40,216 nucleotides of DNA from a virus. Below are positions 21,571-28,674 of this stretch, one piece after another. The first letter of the stretch is position 1, and the number at the start of each line of letters is the position of its first letter. The stretch spans positions 1-40,216 of the IMG/VR virus record IMGVR_UViG_3300025840_000078; one strand, written 5' to 3'. The notes under the pieces are model-generated. The model did no database searches. It had not been told where the DNA came from and saw nothing but the letters and a program-made list of their open reading frames with translations. A program made the position numbers and the translations under genes.

Positions 21571-21782
21571 TATTTAGTTAACTGATGACAAACATATCCT
21601 GGATGTGTATCAGTTTTCCCCTGTGAAATATAATCTTTACCCTCAACGAAACCAGGATATGGTTCACGACAACCACCTTCAATTCGTTCCCACGTATAAC
21701 CTTCAGCTCTTCTAGCTGCTTCCATTTTTAAGAAGTCTGAATTATCGTGCATAAACAATAATAAAATAATACCAAAACCCAT
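21570..21782 (-). CDS. Small protein with N-terminal hydrophobic segment and Cys pair
   Basis: A 70-residue protein: MGFGIILLLFMHDNSDFLKM (short anchor), then RRAEGYTWERIEGGCREPYP, then DTHPGYVCHQLTK. Two cysteines could form a disulfide outside the cytoplasm. Coupled to the following gene by TAATG. AAGGAG before the ATG. Unknown function. Confidence 0.6.
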   Translation of the reverse strand: MGFGIILLLFMHDNSDFLKMEAARRAEGYTWERIEGGCREPYPGFVEGKDYISQGKTDTHPGYVCHQLTK

Positions 21783-21794
21783 ATTATACTCCTT

Positions 21795-22028
21795 TTAATC
21801 ACCATAGATTTTCGTCCAGATTTTGTGCAATATATAAAACCAACAACCATTAATAGCTGGTTCAATTAAGGCAACTGCACCTGCCTCAAAAAAGCTAGCA
21901 CCTGTCATTATACTAACAACAGACATTGCAATGACTATATGCCCTGCCGTGTATATTAGCGCAAGAATTATACTATGATCAAATGCTAGATGTTTGATAA
22001 CACCTTGAATGCTATCTCTAAATTCCAA
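21795..22028 (-). CDS. DUF2061-like membrane protein
   Basis: A 77-residue protein: SIQGVIKHLAFDHSIILALI, then TAGHIVIAMSVVSIMTGASF, then EAGAVALIEPAINGCWFYIL and HKIWTKIYG. Two membrane helices and the final Trp/Tyr-His-x-x-Trp pattern fit the DUF2061 family of small inner-membrane proteins, seen in bacteria and marine phages. Function unknown. Flanked by other envelope proteins. Confidence 0.65.
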   Translation of the reverse strand: MEFRDSIQGVIKHLAFDHSIILALIYTAGHIVIAMSVVSIMTGASFFEAGAVALIEPAINGCWFYILHKIWTKIYGD

Positions 22029-22036
22029 ATCATTAC

Positions 22037-22513
22037 CTATCTGATAAATTCCACTACGTAACGTTTTCCATTTAAGTAGAAGCGGATTGTAGAATGGCTA
22101 TACACTTCTTTTTCCACGTAATCTGTTGTGGTTTTTCTAGCACATTTTTCTACCCATTCGTATCCAACAATCCGGCGTTCAGTTTTAGGCTTAGAGCCTT
22201 TATCCGCACCAATTAATCCGCCGATGACTGCACCAGCTGCAGCACCTTCATCTTTACCAGAAACAGTACCACCAAGTAAACCGCCAATAATCATACCAGC
22301 TAAAGCCCCGCCAGCTGCATCCCCTTGAACCTGAACATCCTGATAGATAGGAACTTTAACGTCCTGACAATCATTGATGGTTACTGGAACAGATTCGTAG
22401 ATAATCTTATTATGATCAAAAACTTTTACGTTTGTGACATTGTCATTAGCAACAGCTGCCGTTGCAATTCCCATTGCAAGTAGCGGGGCTGTTAATACAG
22501 TAGTTTTCAACAT
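22037..22513 (-). CDS. Glycine-zipper envelope protein with signal peptide
   Basis: Start at ATG 22513 (158 residues), with GGAG upstream; a start at 22567 would put 18 polar residues before the signal. Residues 1-22 are a signal peptide (MLKTTVLTAPLLAMGIATAA, cut after AVA). A glycine zipper lies at about 67-105 (GGALAGMIIGGLLGGTVSGK, then GAAAGAVIGGLIGADKGS), as in the Gly-zipper_2TM / 17-kDa surface-antigen family. Two cysteines flank it (Cys50 region NDCQDV and EKCARK). It would insert in or span the outer envelope. Phage use could be superinfection exclusion or lysis; this is inference. Confidence 0.8.
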   Translation of the reverse strand: MLKTTVLTAPLLAMGIATAAVANDNVTNVKVFDHNKIIYESVPVTINDCQDVKVPIYQDVQVQGDAAGGALAGMIIGGLLGGTVSGKDEGAAAGAVIGGLIGADKGSKPKTERRIVGYEWVEKCARKTTTDYVEKEVYSHSTIRFYLNGKRYVVEFIR

Positions 22514-22607
22514 AAGGTTGCTCCTCTTCGCATCCGTTCCAATATTCATATGGCTCACTATCCACATGGTTAAAGTTAATCCACCTGGGTGTCATATCAT
22601 ATTCCAT
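22446..22607 (-). CDS. Possible small Cys-rich gene overlapping the glycine-zipper gene
   Basis: ATG 22607 to TAA 22446, 53 residues: MEYDMTPRWINFNHVDSEPY, then WNGCEEEQPYVENYCINSP, ending NGNCNGSCC. It fills the 83-base gap before the glycine-zipper start and runs 68 bases into its signal-peptide code in another frame. Start overlaps the upstream gene's stop. The natural-looking N-terminal half supports it; the Cys-rich end is partly forced by the overlapping frame. Confidence 0.35.
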   Translation of the reverse strand: MEYDMTPRWINFNHVDSEPYEYWNGCEEEQPYVENYCINSPATCNGNCNGSCC

Positions 22608-22872
22608 TATTTTTTACATCCGTTGTTGTAAATTGACTAATTAAACTAATTAGTGATTTGGATCCAAATTCTTCTATTAACTCATCCACACACGAGATGA
22701 TATTATCTACATCGTCTTGATCACAAGGGGGTATTTCACCTTTATAAAGGTGGAATATAATAGCGTCTTCGATTCTGCCGCGATTTGCCTTTCCGTCTTG
22801 AAATGGCTTGTGCAGATCTTCCTGCAGGATATGAAGGACAATTTGACCTTGCTCTTCGGCGGAAAGTAACAT
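22597..22872 (-). CDS. Hypothetical protein, 91 residues
   Basis: Acidic helical protein (SAEEQGQIVLHILQEDLHKP, then RGRIEDAIIFHLYKGEIPP, then DVDNIISCVDELIEEFGSKS). Coupled to the 61-residue gene upstream by TAATG. No domain recognised; two-helix adaptor folds look possible. Confidence 0.6.
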   Translation of the reverse strand: MLLSAEEQGQIVLHILQEDLHKPFQDGKANRGRIEDAIIFHLYKGEIPPCDQDDVDNIISCVDELIEEFGSKSLISLISQFTTTDVKNNGI

Positions 22873-23057
22873 TAAGCTGCCTCCTTAGTTAGAAATAGGT
22901 CTGTGGTACGAACCATACTCCAAAGAAGTAATCCGTTCTCATCAACTTCGTACCAAAGATCTCTATGGTATTTATCTGCTTGTTTAGCTTCACGGAAGTA
23001 GGCTTCTACTTTGTCACCCTTTGCGTTCGTACCGATAACATGATAACGATGTTCCAT
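22872..23057 (-). CDS. Hypothetical early protein, 61 residues
   Basis: Compact protein (MEHRYHVIGTNAKGDKVEAY, then FREAKQADKYHRDLWYEVDE, then LLLWSMVRTTDLFLTKEA) with beta-alpha style. AAAGGAG before the ATG and a strong G-tract promoter upstream, so it is an early-type leader gene of a unit that runs through the envelope proteins. Confidence 0.7.
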   Translation of the reverse strand: MEHRYHVIGTNAKGDKVEAYFREAKQADKYHRDLWYEVDENGLLLWSMVRTTDLFLTKEAA

Positions 23058-23082
23058 AATATATCTCCTTTGTTACAGAATC

Positions 23083-23111
23083 ACTATATCGTATTCCGTT
23101 TTGGCTGTAAA
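23083..23111 (-). promoter_or_regulatory. G-tract promoter (TTTACA-N17-TATAGT)
   Basis: The minus strand has AGGGGG, TTTACA (23111-23106), 17 bases, TATAGT (23088-23083). It is followed by 25 bases and the 61-residue gene. It may drive the envelope-protein set down to 21373. Confidence 0.8.
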
Positions 23112-23129
23112 CCCCCTTTTTTAAATATT

Positions 23130-23309
23130 TCAATCATTTCCAAGGCGTATCCAAAAGTTCGAACGTCTACGTCCTTGATCCCCTCCCAATTGTTTGTCAT
23201 TATTCTTTGGGCGCATTCTGTCACTGTCATATCGAGTCCATCCTTCTAAATTTTGCAATTCAATTCCATCAATAGGGTCATCAGCCTCATCGATAGGCAT
23301 GTCTAACAC
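23130..23309 (-). CDS. Small hypothetical protein, probable GTG start
   Basis: 59 residues from GTG 23309, nine bases after AAAGGAG; TTG 23315 and ATG 23300 are other options. Acidic start (LDMPIDEADDPIDGIELQNL) and basic end (GGDQGRRRSNFWIRLGND). The start lies 23 bases inside the upstream gene. No domain seen. Confidence 0.5.
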   Translation of the reverse strand: MLDMPIDEADDPIDGIELQNLEGWTRYDSDRMRPKNNDKQLGGDQGRRRSNFWIRLGND

Positions 23310-23580
23310 TTTCAACCGCTCCTTTTATTTGGCTTGGGTAATCACCAATATAGGTTCCTGCCTCTAGCATCTCCTTTGTTAGGTAGGCTTTGTGTCTGTG
23401 TTGTATTTCATCCCAATGTTCTAACATTCTTTTGGCCATTGTATCAAACATACTATCTGGTAAGATAGGATCATCCTGTACATAGTAGGCATATGCTGCC
23501 ATCAAATACCACGGAACATACATATTAATTGAATCATCACATATTTCCATATATGCTTTTTCAATACCTGCGTTGCTCAT
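23287..23580 (-). CDS. Small protein resembling NAD-dependent DNA ligase domain Ia
   Basis: A 97-residue protein with NMYVPWYLMAAYAYYVQDDP followed by ILPDSMFDTMAKRMLEHWDE. This matches the helical domain Ia of bacterial LigA (the YYvlDdPeisDaeYD pattern), which binds the nicotinamide end of NAD. Here it stands alone with no adenylation or OB domain nearby. Cyanophages carry similar stand-alone proteins. Whether it binds NAD or DNA is unknown. It starts 20 bases inside the protease gene. Confidence 0.65.
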   Translation of the reverse strand: MSNAGIEKAYMEICDDSINMYVPWYLMAAYAYYVQDDPILPDSMFDTMAKRMLEHWDEIQHRHKAYLTKEMLEAGTYIGDYPSQIKGAVESVRHAYR

Positions 23581-23995
23581 CGTATTTTTCCTTTAACTGT
23601 TTTTCCAATTTATTCGCCTCTATCTCCCATGGTCTGTCATTGTAGGGCATATCCCATGAGTAGACGTCTTTATTAAACCTCACCTCGTGAACCCATTTGT
23701 ATACCATACGTTTGGTAGTATACTGCCATACATGAACCATTTCATGTAGCATTGTAGAGATTAATTCTTCGAGGGGAAGTGATACATCGATGCGGACCGT
23801 AAACTCTCGGTCACCTTCATCAATTACGTCGCCATAAACTCCTTGTTTTTCTGCTAACTTTCGTATCGTTCTAATATTTATGAAAATGGGCTTTCGGACA
23901 CGGGGCATAAGAGTGTTAAAGGCGAACCATGCTGCTGCAGTGATCGCCTTTTTCTTATACTTTGGACACTTATGCTGAAAATCTATAATGATCAT
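23561..23995 (-). CDS. SprT-like zinc metalloprotease
   Basis: A 144-residue protein with STMLHEMVHVWQYT: His84, Glu85 and His88 of HExxH, and a likely third ligand in PWEIEANKLE (Glu near 125). This is the gluzincin pattern of SprT/M78-type proteins. It has Lys-rich N-terminal residues and no signal peptide. In bacteria and eukaryotes related SprT/Spartan proteins cut DNA-bound proteins; phage forms are uncharacterised as far as I know. The promoter's -10 ends only eight bases before the ATG, so its mRNA may be leaderless. Confidence 0.75.
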   Translation of the reverse strand: MIIIDFQHKCPKYKKKAITAAAWFAFNTLMPRVRKPIFINIRTIRKLAEKQGVYGDVIDEGDREFTVRIDVSLPLEELISTMLHEMVHVWQYTTKRMVYKWVHEVRFNKDVYSWDMPYNDRPWEIEANKLEKQLKEKYDEQRRY

Positions 23996-24002
23996 AGCGA
24001 CT

Positions 24003-24031
24003 ATTATACACCATACAGAATAGGATGTAAA
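24003..24031 (-). promoter_or_regulatory. Promoter TTTACA-N17-TATAAT before the metalloprotease
   Basis: The minus strand reads TTTACA (24031-24026), 17 bases, TATAAT (24008-24003): the best -10 in the window. The G-tract is missing here. ATG 23995 falls at about +1 to +3 of the expected transcript. Confidence 0.75.
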
Positions 24032-24658
24032 CTAGTTTTTTGTTCTAATTTCTATATTCGGTAATTTAGGTATCTTTAATAGATCGTGTTTATGGTAAAG
24101 AACAAACTGAACATCTTTAAACTCATTAAATATCCCGTTCCAAATGGGTCGCCATCTATCATTCAATCGGACATTGTTCATCGCACCACGATCAGAGTTT
24201 AGTACTAGATCGGTATAGCTTCTTAGATTCATATCAAATAGGGAATCAAAGCCGTACATATGTATCTCATTACCCTTCAGGTGATTAGCAGAATAGTGTA
24301 CAGCAAAATGACCACAATTAAAATTAGTGTACATTTGCCCTCTACCCTCATCTGGTTTTAATTTTGTGTATTCTGGCAGATGCGTATAAAAGCCTCTGAT
24401 CTTATGACCGAACTTCATCTTGAAGTTGCCTCTGTTATTGTCATACCAGATTTTAGGCCTAAATCCTAAAGTCCATTGGCCATCAATTTTTACACTACCT
24501 TCTGTTAATGCCATGCACATTTTGAAATCAACAATACAGGATGTGTATATATCCCTGATCGGCATGGGGGCTTGATTACAGGCTACCTTAATACCTTTAG
24601 CATGTTTATACATTTGGGCATTATCGCCATTACCTATAACATGAATTACTCGGGTCAA
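24032..24658 (-). CDS. Glycan-operon protein, possibly GT42/DUF115-like transferase
   Basis: A 208-residue protein: MTRVIHVIGNGDNAQMYKHA at the start resembles the nucleotide-sugar-binding entry of CstII-type sialyltransferases and MptE/DUF115 proteins. NCGHFAVHYSANHLKGNEIH, then MYGFDSLFDMNLRSYTD resembles their second motif. The catalytic His cannot be assigned with confidence. Last gene of the glycan operon, 15 bases after the previous stop. It is probably a glycosyltransferase or related nucleotide-sugar enzyme. Confidence 0.5.
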   Translation of the reverse strand: MTRVIHVIGNGDNAQMYKHAKGIKVACNQAPMPIRDIYTSCIVDFKMCMALTEGSVKIDGQWTLGFRPKIWYDNNRGNFKMKFGHKIRGFYTHLPEYTKLKPDEGRGQMYTNFNCGHFAVHYSANHLKGNEIHMYGFDSLFDMNLRSYTDLVLNSDRGAMNNVRLNDRWRPIWNGIFNEFKDVQFVLYHKHDLLKIPKLPNIEIRTKN

Positions 24659-24673
24659 CGAACTCTCCTATAA

Positions 24674-25306
24674 TTAAATTTTCATAAGATCATAAATGTG
24701 TTTCTTACCCTTCCCACCGGTCCAGTGCATTATACTAATATCTTTCGGAGCGGTTTGATCGATCAGATCCAGTCGTAGGGTGTTATATTTTCTAGGCAGA
24801 TCCTCAATATATATCTCTTTGCTTAGAGGATCGCCTAATATTTCATGTAGAACTTCTTGATCCCCTACCCTAGGGTTAGTTGCAACAGCCGCCTGCCATT
24901 TTTTTAAAATTGGTGGAGATCCTTGAAATGCTACGACTCCAGAATTGTGCCATTTACTCTCTCTTCTACTTGTCCACGGTTTATCAACCGCCATTGTCAA
25001 CTTATTAGGTTTTATATAGTCAAATATCTCATCGATGGGCCCTTTAACGTGGCAATCAGTATCAATCCAGCAAACTTTTTCGGAGACCTTTGATGCAGCA
25101 ATCATTGCATCAGGTTTCTTAAACCATCCAACACTTTTACTTTCTAATGGAGTAGGGGAGAAAGCCCTTATAGCTTCTTCAGACATACCAAAATCATATA
25201 TTAAAATATTGGTTTTAGTATGAGCAGAGAAATTATCCAAAAACCATCCTAGCATCCAATCTGTGTTACTATCACATCCTGTTATAAACGTTCTAGAGTA
25301 TTTCAT
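24674..25306 (-). CDS. GT-A glycosyltransferase (GT8-like)
   Basis: Start at ATG 25306, two codons after a GTG at 25312; 210 residues. Features are KYSRTFITGCDSNTDWMLGW, then KVCWIDTDCHVKGP with a DxD-type Asp-Thr-Asp metal site, then SKWHNSGVVAF, GDQEVLHEIL and IMHWTGGKGKK. This is the order expected for GT8-type transferases (DxD, NxG, HxxGxxK). It transfers a sugar from a nucleotide donor; donor and acceptor are unknown. It overlaps the upstream GT25 gene by 14 bases. Confidence 0.75.
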   Translation of the reverse strand: MKYSRTFITGCDSNTDWMLGWFLDNFSAHTKTNILIYDFGMSEEAIRAFSPTPLESKSVGWFKKPDAMIAASKVSEKVCWIDTDCHVKGPIDEIFDYIKPNKLTMAVDKPWTSRRESKWHNSGVVAFQGSPPILKKWQAAVATNPRVGDQEVLHEILGDPLSKEIYIEDLPRKYNTLRLDLIDQTAPKDISIMHWTGGKGKKHIYDLMKI

Positions 25307-25940
25307 AATCACTATCCCACCCGTGCTTTGCTATACATCCTGCTACCTTCTGAATTGTTGTAAACTTATCTTTTACTTCTACCTTCCAAGGATAATGCTC
25401 TTGGAGATAGGGGAAAGATTTAGTGTTCATAAACACATCTGTTGGTCCGGCCTGTAGCTTGGCCTGTGTTACTAAATCCTTAGCCCCCCACTGATTAATA
25501 CGGTACGCGTGAGCGCCCCCGAAATATCTTTTATGGGTTAGTGGCCCAGTACCTAAATGGGAAGGTATTCTATAATTCCCATATGAAGGCTTACCTAAAT
25601 TCACGATACGATGAAATGGTATTGTAGAATTCAATTGATCAACTACGATTGCATCATGTTCGAATATAGTGATTGGCATCCGCATTTCCATACACTTCTT
25701 CCACAATGAGTAGTGGGAAAGAAATGCTGCCATACAATTATCCATTCGAGAATAACGATCAGTAAATCCAAGAGGGGATAACTCCTCCTCTTTCATTTTT
25801 GCAACAATATCAGTATTCTGTGGGGTAATTGCATCAAACATTTCGATCATTAGACCATGACGGGAACCGGATCTAATACATCTCTCAGCATACTCTACTG
25901 ATTGTGGTAGTTCTTTTATAGTTATGACATAATGTTTCAT
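25293..25940 (-). CDS. Glycosyltransferase family 25-like
   Basis: A 215-residue protein: MKHYVITIKELPQSVEYAER, FDAITPQNTD, NCMAAFLSHYSLWKKCMEM, then PITIFEHDAIVV with Glu-His-Asp. These are the characteristic steps of GT25 (LPS beta-galactosyl- and collagen-galactosyl-type) enzymes: start strand, FDAI-P, SH-x-x-LW, E(H)DA. First of three GT25 copies in this operon. ATGA overlap with the upstream GT25 gene. Sugar specificity is unknown. Confidence 0.8.
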   Translation of the reverse strand: MKHYVITIKELPQSVEYAERCIRSGSRHGLMIEMFDAITPQNTDIVAKMKEEELSPLGFTDRYSRMDNCMAAFLSHYSLWKKCMEMRMPITIFEHDAIVVDQLNSTIPFHRIVNLGKPSYGNYRIPSHLGTGPLTHKRYFGGAHAYRINQWGAKDLVTQAKLQAGPTDVFMNTKSFPYLQEHYPWKVEVKDKFTTIQKVAGCIAKHGWDSDYEIL

Positions 25941-26635
25941 AATGTTGTTGTACTCGCTGTTCTTTGAACTTTAGTGTAGTAGGTTTTAGTAACACCTAAT
26001 AAGGGAAATAATTGATAGCACATCAAAGCATCATTAGGCCATAACCCATATTCGTTTACTAATTCTAGCATTTCCTCTGCAGCCCACGGTTTAATTATAT
26101 AAGCTGAATTTCCTGCTAATCCTTGAGGTACACTTATACTATCTATACGTGGTACATTGGTTACTTCTACTTTCGACGCCTGAACCATCCTATGAAACAC
26201 CAGCGCCTTCCGTGTAGCGTTGAAAGGTTCATTGATGCCGATAATCCCATACCTAGATTCTAATAACTTTTTCCAAGGAAGAGTTTTAGTAAAAATAGCG
26301 TCATGCTCTAAAACTAATATTGGTTCACGTTCATCAAAACATTTCTCCCACAGTGTTAAATGACTAAGAGCACAAGCTATTCTTGCATCTCTGTTTCGGG
26401 TAGGGTAAGCGCGTTTGACTAGGCCAGTAGCAAAATCCGTGACCTCTCCCTCCCATGGATAATTCCATTTAGTCATATATTTGTGGGTCATTATAGCTTG
26501 AGCATCTTGAGGGGTTATTGCATCAAACCTTTCGATTGAAAATTCGTTCTTAACTTTCCAGCTGCTTTCAATACAATGGCGTGAAGCGGTTTCGGATATA
26601 TCGTTACCCTCAATTGTTATAACATAAGCCTTCAT
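25937..26635 (-). CDS. Glycosyltransferase family 25-like
   Basis: A 232-residue protein with the same scheme: MKAYVITIEGNDISETASRH, RFDAITPQDAQ, ARIACALSHLTLWEKCFDE, PILVLEHDAIF, and the C-terminal VPQGLAGNSAYIIKPWAAEE. It is clearly paralogous to its neighbours but diverged, so probably a different linkage. Coupled to both neighbours by 4-base ATGA overlaps. Confidence 0.8.
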   Translation of the reverse strand: MKAYVITIEGNDISETASRHCIESSWKVKNEFSIERFDAITPQDAQAIMTHKYMTKWNYPWEGEVTDFATGLVKRAYPTRNRDARIACALSHLTLWEKCFDEREPILVLEHDAIFTKTLPWKKLLESRYGIIGINEPFNATRKALVFHRMVQASKVEVTNVPRIDSISVPQGLAGNSAYIIKPWAAEEMLELVNEYGLWPNDALMCYQLFPLLGVTKTYYTKVQRTASTTTL

Positions 26636-26991
26636 TTCTGACTATCACCTGGCATAACCCTATAGTTATCCTCTACCGAATCTGGTGTAGAAACTTCTAT
26701 AATAGTTCCTTTCATAATACAATATATTTTATGAGGGAACAAAGGTTTATTACGCCAGGTGTCTCCTTGATTTAATTCTTGTTTATGTTTAGTAGCGTCG
26801 TTCGTATCAATCCATTCTACCATAAATTTGCCGGATAGTACATACCATGTTTCATCTTTTTCACTGTGAAAGTGCATAGAGAATTGTGAGCCCTCGTTAA
26901 ACTTTAAAAGCTTACCGCAATACTTTTCATTCGTAGCAAAGATGAGTTCATGACCCCAACCCTTTTCTACAAAGCCCTTTAATCTAGTCAT
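26632..26991 (-). CDS. Cupin-domain sugar enzyme (phosphomannose-isomerase type II-like)
   Basis: A 119-residue single cupin: LKGFVEKGWGHELIFA, GKLLKFNEGSQFSMHFHSEK, DETWYVLSGKF, then NQGDTWRNKPLFPHKIYCI. Metal ligands His-x-His, Glu and the later His are all present. It resembles the C-terminal cupin of GMP/PMI enzymes or sugar-phosphate isomerases and epimerases. In this operon it could isomerise the sugar phosphate fed to the kinase, or act as a nucleotide-sugar epimerase. Overlaps the kinase by eight bases and the next GT25 gene by four. Confidence 0.75.
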   Translation of the reverse strand: MTRLKGFVEKGWGHELIFATNEKYCGKLLKFNEGSQFSMHFHSEKDETWYVLSGKFMVEWIDTNDATKHKQELNQGDTWRNKPLFPHKIYCIMKGTIIEVSTPDSVEDNYRVMPGDSQK

Positions 26992-27748
26992 TCTCTATCT
27001 CTTCTATGGTTGGTGCATATACGCCATGATTCTGTACCGTAATTGATGCTGCTTTCATAGCAAACGGGATTGCTTTCATCCAATCTTTTGTATCCAGATG
27101 TTTCTTAACCATGGCTGCAAGGAACGTATCTCCTGCCCCGCACACGTCGTGAACATCTATTTTTGGCGGGTGAAATTCTTTACCGTTGAAAACTACTTTC
27201 TGCCCGCCGTATGTAACAATCATGTTGTCAGCATAGGAGGTCGCTTTATTATATTCATCCTCGTTAATCTTTATGTAGGCTCCCTGGAGTCTATATAGCT
27301 CGGGCTTTTTCGTATCAATATAGATTGGAATTTTATTCATCCGAGCAATGGTAATTAGATATTCTATATCTACATACTGCAAATACCCCTTGTCATAGTC
27401 ACTAACGACAATGGCATCGGCATCCAATTTATGAGGGAAATTTAAATCTTCAAAAGGCTCTCCGTTGTCTCTATCCACTCGCATCAGCTGATAGTTTGTT
27501 TTGCAATCTATGTATCGGGTTTTTACACTGATCTTAGAACTGGTCCACAGATCCACTTCACAACCTAGATTCTCTAGGTTCTGTTTTACATTCAAGGCCA
27601 TCCCGCCTTTTCGAGATTTATATTGGGATTTAAATATAGGTACTGGTGCTTCAGGGCTTAGTCTATCCACATTACCGTAAATATAAAGGTCTGTGCAACT
27701 GTCTCCTATCAATGTAATTTTCCAAGGTATTTGTTGTCGACTCATCAT
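26984..27748 (-). CDS. HldE-like heptose kinase (PfkB family), compact form
   Basis: A 254-residue PfkB kinase: KITLIGDSCTDLYIYGNVDR, LSPEAPVPIFK (the HldE-type SPEAPVPV motif), KGGMALNVKQNLENLG, VVSDYDKGYL, and catalytic DVCGAGDTFLAA, with Asp as base. HldE kinase domains phosphorylate D-glycero-D-manno-heptose 7-phosphate at C1. It is shorter than the usual roughly 320 residues; a region after the GG motif is missing. Its start overlaps the nucleotidyltransferase gene by 77 bases, the longest overlap in this operon; no later Met could replace it without losing the first strand. Confidence 0.85.
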   Translation of the reverse strand: MMSRQQIPWKITLIGDSCTDLYIYGNVDRLSPEAPVPIFKSQYKSRKGGMALNVKQNLENLGCEVDLWTSSKISVKTRYIDCKTNYQLMRVDRDNGEPFEDLNFPHKLDADAIVVSDYDKGYLQYVDIEYLITIARMNKIPIYIDTKKPELYRLQGAYIKINEDEYNKATSYADNMIVTYGGQKVVFNGKEFHPPKIDVHDVCGAGDTFLAAMVKKHLDTKDWMKAIPFAMKAASITVQNHGVYAPTIEEIEND

Positions 27749-28100
27749 TCACTCTATCAAAGAACTCTATACTCTTACAGAACTCTTCACCTACTATATT
27801 ACCATTCTTCCAATCCGAACCAATCACCCTGACGTCGGGATTATACTCTTTTATAATTGTAACTAATTCTTCGTCATTTGTAAATACCCTAACCTCATCA
27901 ACAGCTTTTAAATTTTCCAATATACATTTACGAGTCTGGAGATTGTTGACTGGGCGATCCGGACCTTTGGCTTCACTTATTCTGGAATCCGTATCAATGG
28001 CTACCATAAGATAATCACCCAGGGACTTAGCATAATTGAGTAATGCTATGTGCCCTGGGTGTAATATATCATATGCACCATTTGCCATTATGTATCTCAT
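27672..28100 (-). CDS. HldE-like ADP-heptose nucleotidyltransferase
   Basis: A 142-residue protein: MANGAYDILHPGHIALLNYA contains the HxGH nucleotidyltransferase motif, followed by GDYLMVAIDTDSRISEAKGP, RPVNNLQTR, VDEVRVF, NPDVRVIGSDWKNGNIVGEE and ESTTNTLENY. This tracks the C-terminal domain of HldE (RfaE2) step by step; that domain adenylates heptose 1-phosphate to ADP-heptose. Here the order of kinase and transferase is reversed from fused HldE. Cytosolic. Other transferases of the HxGH family (CTP-glycerol type) are less likely because of the GSDWKNG and STT motifs. Confidence 0.85.
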   Translation of the reverse strand: MRYIMANGAYDILHPGHIALLNYAKSLGDYLMVAIDTDSRISEAKGPDRPVNNLQTRKCILENLKAVDEVRVFTNDEELVTIIKEYNPDVRVIGSDWKNGNIVGEEFCKSIEFFDRVNDESTTNTLENYIDRRQLHRPLYLR

Positions 28101-28672
28101 TTTCTTTTGATCAGCATAGCCCCTACGCCCTCAGTAAGCTCTTCTACTAATTCAAACTGACTACCAACAATATCAGATTTCATCCACTCTTTTACTCCAG
28201 GGCCAATAGGAGAAGGTTTACCATGAATCATTGCTGTATCATGAAATACAATCCAATCTCTAACGGATGAGGCATGAAGTTCTAATTCTCTTTGAACCCA
28301 TGGCCAAGTATGAACAGAGTCGATCAGCATTGTATCACAAGGACCCACGCATTGTTTATCATGGGAGCTACAGTTGTAAAGACGGAGTTTGCCGTTATGC
28401 TCTTTTAGATATTCGTCAAAGTATTTTTTATGGGTGTTGAATGGCTTAAAGTCAACGTCTACTAGATGTAGCTCTCGGGCACCGTGTAGAGCTGCATACG
28501 CTGCACTCCATCCATAATATGTACCTAGCTCTTTGTGTACATATCCTTCTTTCATGTTTTCGCGAATAAGATCGTAATGGCATCGATATTTGTAATCCTT
28601 AGTACCGATCGCCTTAAATCTTTCGGTAAGGTCAAACAGATCTTTTGCATCTGTTACTTGTAAGTTCCTCAT
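28097..28672 (-). CDS. SAM-dependent methyltransferase-like protein
   Basis: A 191-residue protein with a Rossmann start (YVHKELGTYYGWSAAYAALH, then ARELHLVDVDFKPFNTH), TMLIDSVHTWPWVQRELEL, and SVRDWIVFHDTAMIHG. This is the Methyltransf_24/cephalosporin-hydroxylase pattern (G-x-x-x-G, D at strand 2, IDxxH, FHD). It could methylate a sugar in the glycan made here. ATGA overlap with the nucleotidyltransferase downstream and two bases after the upstream GT25. Confidence 0.7.
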   Translation of the reverse strand: MRNLQVTDAKDLFDLTERFKAIGTKDYKYRCHYDLIRENMKEGYVHKELGTYYGWSAAYAALHGARELHLVDVDFKPFNTHKKYFDEYLKEHNGKLRLYNCSSHDKQCVGPCDTMLIDSVHTWPWVQRELELHASSVRDWIVFHDTAMIHGKPSPIGPGVKEWMKSDIVGSQFELVEELTEGVGAMLIKRK

Positions 28673-28674
28673 AA

